From positions 302,501-366,500 of the forward strand of contig NZ_CP149130.1 in assembly GCF_037811135.1 (NCBI RefSeq): a stretch of DNA of 64,000 nucleotides, written 5' to 3'. This document shows positions 19,656 through 28,326 of the stretch, one piece after another. Made by a program: the position numbers and the translations under genes. This stretch comes from Aeromonas rivipollensis. GTDB taxonomy: Bacteria; Pseudomonadota; Gammaproteobacteria; Enterobacterales; Aeromonadaceae. How positions within the stretch are numbered: the stretch's first letter is position 1; each line of letters starts with the position of its first letter. The notes under the pieces were generated by a model that saw only the letters and a program-made list of their open reading frames with translations, ran no database searches and was not told the origin of the DNA.

Positions 19656-20567
19656 TCAGGGTTGGCTCGGCACCTTGTCCCGACGGGATTTCCACCACCA
19701 TCTCAGGCGGATCTGGGAGATCAGCATGCCCGCCAGCATCAGGGCACAACCCACTATGGCCCGCTCGTCCAGATGTTCCCCCAGCAGCAGCACACCGCCG
19801 ATGGCGGCGAACACCGTCTCCAGGCTCAAGATGATGGCGGCGTGGGCCGGGTGGGCTCCGCGCTGACCGACCACCTGCAGGGTGTAGCCGATGCCGACCG
19901 AGACCAGCCCCGCGTAGAGCAGGGCCTGCCAGCCCGCCACGGCGCCGCCGAGGGTCGGGGTTTCGATGACAAAGGCAGTGCCAAGACTGAGCAGGCCGCA
20001 CACCACGAATTGCACGCCCGCAAGCCTTATGGGGGCGACCCGGTTCGAGTAGTGATCCAGCACCAGCAGGTGCACGGCCCAGAACAGGGCGCCGATCACC
20101 TGCAGCAGATCACCGTAGCCTATGGTGAACTCTTCGGTCACGCTGAGGTAATAGAGTCCGGCCATGGCGATGAGGGCACCAATCCAGGTGTTGGCCCCTG
20201 TCTTGTGGCGCAGGGCCAGGCCGATGACGGGCACCAGTATGATGTAGAGACCCGTGATGAAGCCCGCCTTGGCGGCCGTGGTATAGAGCAGCCCCACCTG
20301 CTGCAGGGAGGCGGCGCTGAACAGCACGCCCCCGGCGATCAGGCCCCCGACCAGCAGCAGGCGGCGATCGCCTGCGGGTGATCCGGCTTGCGGCCTGGGC
20401 TGGCGCGACTTGAGCCACCACAGCAGCGGCAGCAGGGAGGCGGCACCGAGCAGGAAGCGCAGGCCGTTGAAGGTGAAAGGCCCCATGTGATCCATCCCCA
20501 GGCGCTGGGCGACGAAGCCCAACCCCCAGATGGCGGCGGCCATCAATAACATCATGTTTGAACGCAT
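19656..20567 (-). CDS. DMT-superfamily (EamA) transporter
   Basis: 303 residues with about ten membrane helices arranged as two EamA repeats. The N-terminal MLLMAAAIWGLGFVAQRLGM is the first helix; the second repeat starts around GYGDLLQVIGALFWAVH and includes PAHAAIILSLETVFAAIGGV and LLGEHLDERAIVGCALMLAG. These are typical of metabolite or amino-acid exporters. The substrate is unknown. The basic C-terminus (WWWKSRRDKVPSQP) is cytoplasmic. It is a stand-alone gene. Confidence 0.9.
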   Translation of the reverse strand: MRSNMMLLMAAAIWGLGFVAQRLGMDHMGPFTFNGLRFLLGAASLLPLLWWLKSRQPRPQAGSPAGDRRLLLVGGLIAGGVLFSAASLQQVGLLYTTAAKAGFITGLYIILVPVIGLALRHKTGANTWIGALIAMAGLYYLSVTEEFTIGYGDLLQVIGALFWAVHLLVLDHYSNRVAPIRLAGVQFVVCGLLSLGTAFVIETPTLGGAVAGWQALLYAGLVSVGIGYTLQVVGQRGAHPAHAAIILSLETVFAAIGGVLLLGEHLDERAIVGCALMLAGMLISQIRLRWWWKSRRDKVPSQP

Positions 20568-20687
20568 ACGGATTCATCCCTGAGAGAGCAGTGACAGGGG
20601 CACTCGGGCCCCTGTCAGTACGATACCCGTCTGCGGGGGGGGTTGTCGCCGGTGATTTGCAATCAGATGGGGGTCAGCCCGGGGACG

Positions 20688-21131
20688 CTACCAACCGCTT
20701 GCCAGCCTGGCGAGCAGGGGCAGCAGGGCGAGCAGCAGCAGGTTGCCCCTGAGGATCCAGATCACCCAGAACTGCTGCTGGATGGAGACTATGGGGGCAC
20801 GCCCCTGACGCAGGGAGCGGCGCCAGTGATGGAACAGCCGGCTGGGGTAGCCGAAGCTGAGGGCCATGGCGAAGAACAGCAGCAGTTTGGTGCGATAGCC
20901 GGGATTGGCCAGCAGGGCCGCCGGTTGCAGCGGGTGGGCGAGCACCATGAGCACGCCTGTGATGAAGATGAACAGCAGCGCCAGCGCCGCCAGGCTGTCC
21001 GCCAGCAGCAGCTTGCGCACCTGTTCGATGGACATGCCGCGCCGGAACAGGAAGTACTCCGAGGTGATGGCGCCGGTCAGGGTGATCACGGCGCAATAAT
21101 GGAGCGCGGTCAGCAGTTCCGGGTTCAACAT
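20688..21131 (-). CDS. DUF2214-family membrane protein
   Basis: The ATG at 21131 gives 147 residues, with four hydrophobic segments. LLTALHYCAVITLTGAITSE comes first, then a charged loop (FRRGMSIEQVRKLLLADS), LALLFIFITGVLMVLAH, LLLFFAMALSFGYPS, and a C-terminal helix. The His in helix 1 and the spacing match DUF2214-type proteins. The function is unknown. An upstream in-frame extension has no membrane or signal character and overlaps the divergent promoter, so it is rejected. Confidence 0.75.
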   Translation of the reverse strand: MLNPELLTALHYCAVITLTGAITSEYFLFRRGMSIEQVRKLLLADSLAALALLFIFITGVLMVLAHPLQPAALLANPGYRTKLLLFFAMALSFGYPSRLFHHWRRSLRQGRAPIVSIQQQFWVIWILRGNLLLLALLPLLARLASGW

Positions 21132-21240
21132 CCGAGCCAGTTCCTTCTCGTTGGCCACATGGCAGGCTTCCCTTTGGACGCCATCGGGCGGGGCTGATAT
21201 TCTGACACTACACGACGTCGGGGGATAGCAGGAGTCAGGG

Positions 21241-22851
21241 TTGGATAAACGAGCAGTCTCCAAAAAGACCTGGTCCCTGGTTGCCCGGATGCGTCTGGGC
21301 CTGTTGCTGTTGTTCATCCCCGTGCTGATGCTGGGCGCCATCTACTACCTGCACATGGAGCGCAGCCTGCAACAAGAGTTGCAACAGCGCCTGATCGCCA
21401 CCAACCACCAGTTGCGTCACGTCTTCATCGAACCCTATCTGCACGAAATGGAACGCCAGTTCACCCTCATCTACGACCAGGTGAAGGTGGACGACATCAG
21501 CGGCCCCCGACTGAACAATGCCGAGACCTACCTCAAGGAGTGGCGCCTCTACAAGGGGGTCATGGCAGACCTCATCTACATCTATGTCGGCACCGCCGAG
21601 CGCCAGATGCTGATCTACCCCGAGTGGCAGGCGGATGCCGGCTTCGATCCCAGGGGGCGCCCCTGGTATCAGCTGGCCAGCCAGCATCTGGGCAAGATGG
21701 TCTGGACCGAGCCCTATTACGACTACACCAACGGCAACCTGGTGATCGCCCTAGCGCGGGCCATCACCGACAAGGAGGGCAAGGTGCGGGGGGTGTTCGC
21801 GGTGGATGCCGTGCTAGCTCCCTTCTCCGCCCAGCTGAACCGGCACCTGGGCGACGGTTACCAGATGATCGTCAATCAGTCCGGCAAGGTGCTGGCCCAC
21901 CCCGACCTCTCCCAACTGCTCAAGCCCATGGCCCACCCGAGCTGGCTCTCCCGTTTCAACCGGGAGGATGGCATCTTCCTGGATCAGGATTCCCGGCAGT
22001 TTGTGGCCTACAGCCGCCTGCCCGAGCGCAACTGGGTGCTGATCAGCGTGCTGCCTGCGTCGAGCATCCAGGCCGTGGTGGCGCGGGCCTCCTTGAACGT
22101 GCTCGGAGTGGTGCTGCTGGCCAGCGTGCTCTATGCGCTGCTGGCCCTGGTCTGGTCCCGTTACTTCAGGCGGATGCTGGACGAGATCTCCACCATGATC
22201 CGCGCCAGCAGGATGCAGCCAGATGGGGTACCACAGGGGGGAATGCGCGAGCTCAAGCACGTCTATGCCGAGCTGGCGGAAGTGAGCAAGGATTACCACG
22301 AGGTGCGTCAGCAGGCGAACCTGGACAAGTTGACCGGCCTCTACAACCGTCGCTTCTTCGACGAACGCCTGAACCGGCTGCTGCTGGAGCAGCACGCCTT
22401 CTGTCTGGCCATGATCGATCTGGATGGCTTCAAGCTGGTCAACGACAACTATGGTCACCAGACCGGGGACGTGGTGCTCAAGCGGGTGGCCAAGCTGGGC
22501 AACCAGCTGCTGGAGGATCACGGCTGGGTCTGCCGCTACGGGGGCGAGGAGCTGATGGTGCTGCTGGCCAACCCGGATATCCACTTCTGCCAGATGCTGC
22601 TGGAGCAGTACAGGATAGGGGTCGCATCCCTGGACTGGCGTGAACCCGGCCTCGGGATCACCTTCAGCGGCGGCCTGGTGGCGAGCGCCCCCGGTCTGGA
22701 TGCCAAGGGGCTGCTCGACATCGTCGATGCCGAGGTGTATCGCGCCAAGCGGGATGGCAAGAACCGCATCTATCTGGGGGGCGTCGCCCCCTTGGCGCAG
22801 CACGAGGTGCCGCCGGCTGACGATGGGGTGCTGAGCAAAGAAGAGGCCTGA
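21241..22851 (+). CDS. Membrane diguanylate cyclase with periplasmic Cache sensor
   Basis: 536 residues from a TTG start, supported by AGGAG six bases upstream; the nearest ATG would delete part of helix 1. A membrane helix (~residues 16-38) is followed by a dCache-type periplasmic domain (~40-285, with DPRGRPWYQLA and ALARAITDKEGKVRGVFAVD), a second helix (~285-308) and a GGDEF domain (~360-515). The active site is GGEEL at 434-438, so c-di-GMP synthesis is expected. No RxxD inhibitory site lies five residues upstream. The DKLTGLYNRRFFDERL opening is canonical. Cache domains bind small ligands such as amino acids; the ligand is unknown. Confidence 0.93.
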   Translation: MDKRAVSKKTWSLVARMRLGLLLLFIPVLMLGAIYYLHMERSLQQELQQRLIATNHQLRHVFIEPYLHEMERQFTLIYDQVKVDDISGPRLNNAETYLKEWRLYKGVMADLIYIYVGTAERQMLIYPEWQADAGFDPRGRPWYQLASQHLGKMVWTEPYYDYTNGNLVIALARAITDKEGKVRGVFAVDAVLAPFSAQLNRHLGDGYQMIVNQSGKVLAHPDLSQLLKPMAHPSWLSRFNREDGIFLDQDSRQFVAYSRLPERNWVLISVLPASSIQAVVARASLNVLGVVLLASVLYALLALVWSRYFRRMLDEISTMIRASRMQPDGVPQGGMRELKHVYAELAEVSKDYHEVRQQANLDKLTGLYNRRFFDERLNRLLLEQHAFCLAMIDLDGFKLVNDNYGHQTGDVVLKRVAKLGNQLLEDHGWVCRYGGEELMVLLANPDIHFCQMLLEQYRIGVASLDWREPGLGITFSGGLVASAPGLDAKGLLDIVDAEVYRAKRDGKNRIYLGGVAPLAQHEVPPADDGVLSKEEA

Positions 22852-22864
22852 GGGCCTCTTCTTC
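22840..22864. terminator. Bidirectional terminator
   Basis: AAGAGGCCTGAGGGCCTCTTCTT hairpin overlapping the stop codon of the cyclase gene and lying just past the HAD gene on the other strand. Confidence 0.75.
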
Positions 22865-22874
22865 ATTCAGCGGC

Positions 22875-23534
22875 TCAAGGGAGTAACTGCCACTCCCATA
22901 CCGGCCAGCCCAGCTCCGAGGCGCACTGGCGCAGCGCAGGAGCTGGATTGACCCCGTGGGGATGGGTCACCGCCCGCAGCATGGGCAGATCGTTGTGGGA
23001 GTCGCTGTAACCAAAGCTCCCCTGCCAGAGGTTGTCCCGCCCGGCAAAGAGCTGGTTGATGCGGGCCACCTTGCCTTCGCGAAAACTGAGGGTGCCGCGG
23101 GTCTGGCCGGTCAGCATCCCCTCTTCCTCGTCGAGCAGTATGGCGACGCAGTGATCCATTCCCAGCATCTTTGCCATGGGGGCCACCAGATGCTCGCCGG
23201 AGGCGGAGATGAGCACCAGCTCGTCGCCGCGCTCTCTATGCCACTCGATGCGCGCCAACCCCTCGGGGTAGAGGCGCTCGCGCAGCACCTGCTCGGCGAA
23301 GCGGGTAGAGAGCGAGTCGAGCCACTGGCGCGTCTTGCCCGTCAGCGGTTGCAGGGTGAAGGCCATGTACTGGTGCATGTCCATCTTGCCCTGATGGTAG
23401 AGGGACATCATCCCCTGCTCCTCGGCGATCATGTCCGCCGGGGCCAGCTCCTCGGCCACCATGTACTCCAGCCAGAGGCTGGCGGAATCCCCCGCAATCA
23501 GGGTCTCGTCCAGATCAAAGAGTGCCAGTGCCAT
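22875..23534 (-). CDS. HAD-IB (SerB-like) phosphatase
   Basis: 219 residues with the full HAD catalytic set. Nucleophile and acid/base aspartates are at residues 7 and 9 (LFDLDETLIAGDSASLW), motif II is the Ser in LVLISASGEHLV, motif III is a Lys in REGKVARINQL, and motif IV is GYSDSHNDLPML. The helical C1 cap is of the phosphoserine-phosphatase type. It is cytosolic. It is the last gene on the strand of the phosphonate-type importer, 39 bp after the ATPase gene, so it probably removes phosphate from an imported compound. It is not PhnX, which has a different cap and motif spacing. The substrate is inferred only. Confidence 0.85.
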   Translation of the reverse strand: MALALFDLDETLIAGDSASLWLEYMVAEELAPADMIAEEQGMMSLYHQGKMDMHQYMAFTLQPLTGKTRQWLDSLSTRFAEQVLRERLYPEGLARIEWHRERGDELVLISASGEHLVAPMAKMLGMDHCVAILLDEEEGMLTGQTRGTLSFREGKVARINQLFAGRDNLWQGSFGYSDSHNDLPMLRAVTHPHGVNPAPALRQCASELGWPVWEWQLLP

Positions 23535-23573
23535 GAGGGCTCCTTGCGGTAAAAACGTAAACGAAATTGGGTG

Positions 23574-24581
23574 TCATGCTACCTCACAGAGTTGATCCCG
23601 GGCTACCGCCAGGGTCACGGCACTGCCGGTTGCCAGCAGATCGCCGGCCGAGCGGTTGAGGCAATCCACCGTCAAGAGCCCCGCCTCGCACTCCACCTGA
23701 TAGCGGATGACGTTGCCGAGCAGCTGTCGCTGGCGAATGATGCCGGGCAGGCTGGGCTCGCTGCTGGTTGCCCCGGCGGGCAGCAGGGTGATGGACTCTG
23801 GCCGCAGCGCCAGCTTGCCCTGAAAACGGGGGCCGAACAGCGACTTGCCCTGCTCGGCGCCGAGCAGGTTGTAGTTGCCGATAAAGCTCGCCACAAACTC
23901 GCTGGCGGGTCTGGTGTAGATCTGCTCCGGCGTACCGCTCTGGACTATGGCTCCCTTGTTCATCAGGAAGATCCGATCCGACAGGGTGAGCGCCTCCTCC
24001 TGATCGTGGGTCACGAAGATGGTGGTGAGCTCGAGGCGCTGCTGGATCTCGCGGATCTGCTGGCGCAGGCTGCGGCGGATACGGGCATCCAGCGCCGAGA
24101 GCGGCTCGTCCAGCAGCAGGATCCGCGGTTGCACCACCAAAGCGCGCGCCAGCGCCACTCGCTGGCGCTGGCCGCCGGAGAGCTCGGCCGGATAGCGGCG
24201 CTCGAAGCCGGTCAGCTCCACCAATTCCAACGCCTCCTGCACGCTGGCGGCCAGATCCCGTCCCGGCTGGGGCTTCATTTTGAGGCCGAAAGCGACGTTG
24301 TCCCGCACCGTCATGTTGGGGAAGAGCGCATAGCTCTGGAATACCATGCCGATGCCTCGCTTCTGGGGTTCTTGCCAGGTGATGTCTTCACCGGCCACCC
24401 GCACCTGACCGCCGTCCACCGGGGTGAGCCCGGCCAGCGCTCGCAGCAGGGTGGACTTGCCGCAGCCGGAGGGGCCGAGCAGGGTCACCAGCTCCCCCTT
24501 GCGAATGCCGAATTCGATCCCCTCGAACACCGGCGTATCGCCGTAGGATTTGTGCAACTGATTGACTTCTAAATGAAACAT
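23574..24581 (-). CDS. phnT: ABC importer ATP-binding protein, PhnT-like
   Basis: 335 residues. The Walker A GPSGCGKST is at 36-44, the Q-loop FQSYALFPN follows, the signature is ELSGGQRQRVALARAL, Walker B is ILLLDEPLSALDA and the switch His is in IFVTHDQEEAL. A C-terminal TOBE-like region (~250-335) is typical of the spermidine/phosphonate importer class. It starts 6 bp after the permease gene phnV and powers the PhnU/PhnV channel. Assignment to 2-aminoethylphosphonate rather than polyamine or iron rests on the nearby PhnR-type regulator and PhoB box. Confidence 0.88.
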   Translation of the reverse strand: MFHLEVNQLHKSYGDTPVFEGIEFGIRKGELVTLLGPSGCGKSTLLRALAGLTPVDGGQVRVAGEDITWQEPQKRGIGMVFQSYALFPNMTVRDNVAFGLKMKPQPGRDLAASVQEALELVELTGFERRYPAELSGGQRQRVALARALVVQPRILLLDEPLSALDARIRRSLRQQIREIQQRLELTTIFVTHDQEEALTLSDRIFLMNKGAIVQSGTPEQIYTRPASEFVASFIGNYNLLGAEQGKSLFGPRFQGKLALRPESITLLPAGATSSEPSLPGIIRQRQLLGNVIRYQVECEAGLLTVDCLNRSAGDLLATGSAVTLAVARDQLCEVA

Positions 24582-24587
24582 CTTGGA

Positions 24588-25364
24588 TCACCGATGAAAT
24601 CTGTTGGCCGCCCAGGTGAGCAGCAGGGTCAGCAGGAAGTAGCTCATCACCAGCGCACTGGTGAAGTGGCCCGAGGTGGCGCGCATGTTGTAGAGGTAGA
24701 CCTGCAGGGTCTCGTAGCGGGTGCCCACCAGCATGTTGGCAAACACGAACTCGCCGAGCAGGAAGGAGAGGGAGAGAAAGAGCGCCGCCAGCAGCCCCTT
24801 GCGCAGGCAGGGGATCACCACCAGCAGAAAGGCGCGGCCACTGCTCGCCCCCAGCAGGTGGGCGGCATCCATCAGATCTTTCAGCGGTACACCCTGCAGG
24901 CTGTTGGCCAGCGCCCGGTACATGAAGGGGAGCACCACTGTGAACCAGGTGCCGATCAGGATCCACGGCGTACCGATAATGGGCAGCGGGCCATCGGCGT
25001 AGATCTGCAACAGCCCCACCGACGAGACCACCGGCGGCACCGCGAAGGGGAGCAGGATCAGCAGGTTCATCCAGGGATCCAGCCTGGGGAAGTAGTAGGC
25101 CACCACCAGCACGGTCGGCACCAGCACCAGGGTCCCCAGCAGCAGGGTGGAGAAACAGACCAAGAGGCTGCGGCCAAACGCCGCCAGAAAGCGCGGGTCG
25201 CCCCAAAGCTTGAGATACCAGTCGAGGGTAAAGCCATCCGGCAGCAGGGTCGCCCCCCAGCGGGTGGAGATGGAGTAGAGAAAAGTGGCCAGCAGCGGCA
25301 GCAGCAGGGTGGCGACCAGCGCCCCCAGCACCCAGCGCGGCCAGCTCGGTTGCAAATCATGCAT
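24588..25364 (-). CDS. phnV: ABC importer permease, PhnV-like
   Basis: 258 residues, six membrane helices. The EAA loop appears as NSLQGVPLKDLMDAAHLLGA, the site that docks on the ATPase. The C-terminal LVMSYFLLTLLLTWAANRFHR ends in the cytoplasm. It overlaps the 3' end of phnU by 8 bp and is followed by phnT after 6 bp, so the genes are tightly coupled. It belongs with PhnU as a heterodimeric channel, like the Salmonella 2-aminoethylphosphonate importer. Confidence 0.87.
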   Translation of the reverse strand: MHDLQPSWPRWVLGALVATLLLPLLATFLYSISTRWGATLLPDGFTLDWYLKLWGDPRFLAAFGRSLLVCFSTLLLGTLVLVPTVLVVAYYFPRLDPWMNLLILLPFAVPPVVSSVGLLQIYADGPLPIIGTPWILIGTWFTVVLPFMYRALANSLQGVPLKDLMDAAHLLGASSGRAFLLVVIPCLRKGLLAALFLSLSFLLGEFVFANMLVGTRYETLQVYLYNMRATSGHFTSALVMSYFLLTLLLTWAANRFHR

Positions 25365-26256
25365 GGGATTGCCCCCTGTTCACATAGCTCTTCTTCAGCA
25401 GCCACTGGTTGGCGGCCGTCACTACCCCCAGCAGCACCATCAGGATCACCGCCAGCGCCGCCGCCATGTTGGGCTCGAGGAAGATGTCGCCGGAGACCAG
25501 ACTGGCCACCCGTATGGTCACCAGGTTGAAGTTGCCTGTGGTGAGGGCATAGGCGGAGGCATAGGCCCCAACCGCATTGGCAAACAGGATGATCAGGGTG
25601 CCGAGCAGGGCGGGAGTGAGCACCGGCAGCGCCACATGCCACACATACTGGCCCTTGCTCGCGCCGAGCAGCGCGGCGGCCTGGGGCCACTCATCCTGCA
25701 GCGCATCGAACGCCGGGTAGAGCAGCAGCAGGGCGAGCGGGATCTGGAAGTAGGTGTAGATGAGGATAAGGCCCGACCCCGAGTAGAGGTTGAAGCCGTC
25801 GATGAGGCCCCAGGATTTGAGCAGCAGGGTGACGGCGCCGTTGATGCCGAGAATGATGATGAAGGCGAACGCCAGCGGCACACCGCTGAAGTTGCTGGTC
25901 ATGGTGACAAAGGCCAGCAGCAGCCGCTTGACCCGCTCACCGCTGTGGCGCAGCGCCGCCGCCCCCAGGGTGCCGATGGCAAGTCCCCCTAGACTGGCGA
26001 TTCCGGCGATACGCAAGGAGTTGGCGAAGGATTGCAGATAGAAGGGGGAGCTCAAAATCTCCCGGTAATGGTCGAGGCCCCAGCCATCGGGGGTCTGAAA
26101 GCTGCCCACCAGCACCCACACCATGGGGGCGAGCTGGAACAGTATCATCAAGAGGATAAAGGGCAGCAGCACCAGCGCGGGCAGCCAGTGGCGGCGCGCC
26201 TGGCGCCGGGTTGCTGCGGGTTGATCCAGCAGGATCTCGGTGGTTGCAGGCATCAT
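25357..26256 (-). CDS. phnU: ABC importer permease, PhnU-like
   Basis: The start is the first of two adjacent ATGs at 26256, overlapping the upstream stop as TGATGATG, with GAGGTG five bases before. This gives 299 residues; a much longer in-frame N-terminal extension is only the shadow of the upstream gene. Six helices follow a basic N-terminus (ATRRQARRHWLPALVLLPFI), with an EAA loop (FDALQDEWPQAAALLGASKG). It pairs with PhnV. The tight overlaps on both sides indicate one transcript from phnS to the HAD gene. Confidence 0.88.
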   Translation of the reverse strand: MMPATTEILLDQPAATRRQARRHWLPALVLLPFILLMILFQLAPMVWVLVGSFQTPDGWGLDHYREILSSPFYLQSFANSLRIAGIASLGGLAIGTLGAAALRHSGERVKRLLLAFVTMTSNFSGVPLAFAFIIILGINGAVTLLLKSWGLIDGFNLYSGSGLILIYTYFQIPLALLLLYPAFDALQDEWPQAAALLGASKGQYVWHVALPVLTPALLGTLIILFANAVGAYASAYALTTGNFNLVTIRVASLVSGDIFLEPNMAAALAVILMVLLGVVTAANQWLLKKSYVNRGQSHA

Positions 26257-27089
26257 CAGTGCACCTCGCGCATAAAGGCCGCCTTGAGCAGCGGGGGAGC
26301 CACCGGCTTGTCGTGGGGGATGCCCAGCAGGTCGGCCATCAGGGCGCAGAGCTGGGTCTGGGCGATCACCACCCCATCCGGCCAGCGCTCGACGAAGGCA
26401 TCGCCAAACAGCCAGAGCGGCACGGCGCGCTCCTCGGCCAGGGTGCCGCCGTGGCTCAGGTCGTTGTTCATGCCGTGATCCGAGGTGATCACCACCTGAT
26501 ACCCCTGTGCCAGCCACTGGGGCAGCAGATCGGCCAGCAGGCTGTCCATCCGGCGCGCCTGATTGCGGTACTGGCGGGAATCCAGGCCGAACTTGTGGCC
26601 CGCGTCGTCCACCCCCATGGGGTGGATCAGCAGAAAATCGGGGTCGTACTGGCTGCGCAGCCACTCCCCATCCATCAGTAGATGGCTGTCGGGGTAGGCG
26701 TCATCCCAGTAGAAGCAGCCGTGCTGGATCGGCAGTTGCTCGTCATGGGTATAGCGATCCCGGGCCGCCAGCCAGGGGCTGCGGTTGTAGAGTTCGCTCA
26801 CCCAGTGATAGGCCGCGGCGGCGGTGCCTTTGCCTGCGGCCCGGGCGAGATGGAAGATGGAGTCGTGTTGGCTGAGGCGACTCACCCCGTTGTGGGTGAT
26901 GCCGCTCGCCACCGGCGGCACGCCGGTCAGGATGCACTCGTAGAGGGGCCGGGAGAGGGAGGGCAGGGCGCAGCTCAGGGTCGTATGCAGACCTCGCCCC
27001 GCCTCCACCATGCCAAAAAGGTAGCCCATACAATGGGCTACCTCGGCTGCCAGACCATCCACAAGTACCACTATCACCTTGTGTTGCAC
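26256..27089 (-). CDS. Alkaline-phosphatase-superfamily phosphodiesterase/phosphatase
   Basis: 277 residues of the alkaline phosphatase/nucleotide pyrophosphatase superfamily. Metal ligands are readable: Asp in VVLVDGLAAEV, the nucleophile region ALPSLSRPLYECILTG (Ser/Thr), HPMGVDDAGHKFG (Asp/His pair) and TSDHGMNND (Asp/His). There is no signal peptide, so it should act in the cytoplasm on an imported substrate. It lies between phnS and phnU and overlaps phnU by one base. Phosphonoacetate hydrolase belongs to the same superfamily but is considerably longer. A phosphodiester or phosphonate-ester hydrolase is the best guess; the true substrate is unknown. Confidence 0.85.
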   Translation of the reverse strand: MQHKVIVVLVDGLAAEVAHCMGYLFGMVEAGRGLHTTLSCALPSLSRPLYECILTGVPPVASGITHNGVSRLSQHDSIFHLARAAGKGTAAAAYHWVSELYNRSPWLAARDRYTHDEQLPIQHGCFYWDDAYPDSHLLMDGEWLRSQYDPDFLLIHPMGVDDAGHKFGLDSRQYRNQARRMDSLLADLLPQWLAQGYQVVITSDHGMNNDLSHGGTLAEERAVPLWLFGDAFVERWPDGVVIAQTQLCALMADLLGIPHDKPVAPPLLKAAFMREVH

Positions 27090-27098
27090 TGGATTTCC

Positions 27099-28148
27099 TT
27101 ACTGCATGTTGATCATGACGGTTTCTTGCCACTGGCGCGGCAGGGCCTTGGAGCTCTGCTCCCAGGCTGCATGATCCTGCACCGGCTTGGCATTGGCATA
27201 CTGCTCGGCCGGCAGCAGCTTGGCCTTGACGTCATCCGGCAGGGTCACATTGCTGCGGATGGGGCGGGCGTAGCCACGGGCCAGGTTGATTTGACCGGCA
27301 TCGGAGAGGATGTATTCACGGGCCAGTTTGGCGGCGTTGGGGTTCTTGGCCCACTTGTTGATGATGGTGGTGTAACCGGCGATGACGGAGCCGTCGCTCG
27401 GGATCACCACATCAAACTTCTTGGGGTCGATCTGGTCGCGGTAGTTCAGGGCGTTGAAGTCCCACAGCACCCCCACTTCCACCTCGCCCTTCTCGATATT
27501 GGCGATAGTCGGGTCGTTCAGTGACAGGCGACCCTGCTTGGCCAGCTGGCCGAACAGCTCCAATGCAGGCTTGAGGTTCTTCTCGCTGCCACCGGTGGCA
27601 TAGGCCGCCGCCAGCACGCCGTTGTTGGCCTGGGAGGCCACGCCCACGTCACCCAGGGTCACCTTGTAGTCGCCACCCAGCAGGGACTGCCAGCTGGTGG
27701 GGGCCGCCTTGACCAGATCCTTGTTGATCAGGAAGGCGATGGTGCCGGTATAGGCCAGCATCCAGTGACCGTCCGCATCCTTGGCCCAGTTCGGAATATC
27801 GGCCCAGGTGGAGGGCTTGTAGGGCTGGGTAACCCCCTGCTTGACCGCAACCGGACCGAAGGCGCCGCCCACGTCGCCGATGTCGGCGGTGGCGTTGGCC
27901 TTCTCGGCGGCGAACTTGGCGATCTCCTGGGCCGAGCTCATGTCGGTATCCTGATGCTTGATGCCGTAGATGCTGCCGAGCTGCTGCCAGGTATCCTTCC
28001 AGTTGGCCCAGCTGTCGGGCATGCCGATGCTGTGAAGCTGGCCTTCACCGCGGGCGGCCTTCTCGAGATCCGCGATATTTTCGGCGGCAAACAGCGGTTG
28101 ACTGATGGCCACCAGGGCCAGTGCACTTGCGATCACGCTTTTCATCAT
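27099..28148 (-). CDS. phnS: Periplasmic substrate-binding protein, PhnS-like
   Basis: 349 residues with a signal peptide (KSVIASALALVAISQPLFA, then AEN). The mature protein is a type-II binding fold of the iron/putrescine/phosphonate class (SIGMPDSWANWKDTWQQLG; GDVGGAFGPVAVKQGV; VEVGVLWDFNALNYRD). It captures the ligand in the periplasm for PhnU/V/T. It is the first gene of the minus-strand operon and sits opposite the phnR-type regulator, the same arrangement as in Salmonella (phnR opposite phnSTUV). Two adjacent ATGs are possible starts. Confidence 0.87.
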   Translation of the reverse strand: MMKSVIASALALVAISQPLFAAENIADLEKAARGEGQLHSIGMPDSWANWKDTWQQLGSIYGIKHQDTDMSSAQEIAKFAAEKANATADIGDVGGAFGPVAVKQGVTQPYKPSTWADIPNWAKDADGHWMLAYTGTIAFLINKDLVKAAPTSWQSLLGGDYKVTLGDVGVASQANNGVLAAAYATGGSEKNLKPALELFGQLAKQGRLSLNDPTIANIEKGEVEVGVLWDFNALNYRDQIDPKKFDVVIPSDGSVIAGYTTIINKWAKNPNAAKLAREYILSDAGQINLARGYARPIRSNVTLPDDVKAKLLPAEQYANAKPVQDHAAWEQSSKALPRQWQETVMINMQ

Positions 28149-28248
28149 CCCATCCCTCTGGACTAGGTCAGTTAAGGTTCGAGAGGGATGCTAGAGGGGA
28201 AATATGACGGTGGCGGGGCGCTTTGATGGCGTTTTCGTGACAGTCACC

Positions 28249-28266
28249 CTGTCATGGTGCTGTCAT
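28249..28266 (+). promoter_or_regulatory. Pho box (PhoB site) driving phnR
   Basis: Two perfect 7-bp units CTGTCAT separated by 4 bp (CTGTCATGGTGCTGTCAT), the canonical Pho box. TACAAC, a plausible -10 element, follows 10 bp downstream at 28277-28282, giving a PhoB-dependent promoter about 45 bp before phnR. An opposite-strand copy with one weaker unit (CTGTCAC-ATCC-CTGTCGG) lies at 28331-28348 facing phnS. Confidence 0.75.
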
Positions 28267-28326
28267 CAGCAGCGATTACAACTCGGAGCCGATAGCCGCT
28301 GGTCTACTCCAGTGGCGCCAACCGGA

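Noticed and set aside
22875..23534. Phosphonoacetaldehyde hydrolase (PhnX)
   Set aside because: Motif spacing and cap are of the SerB/HAD-IB type, not PhnX.
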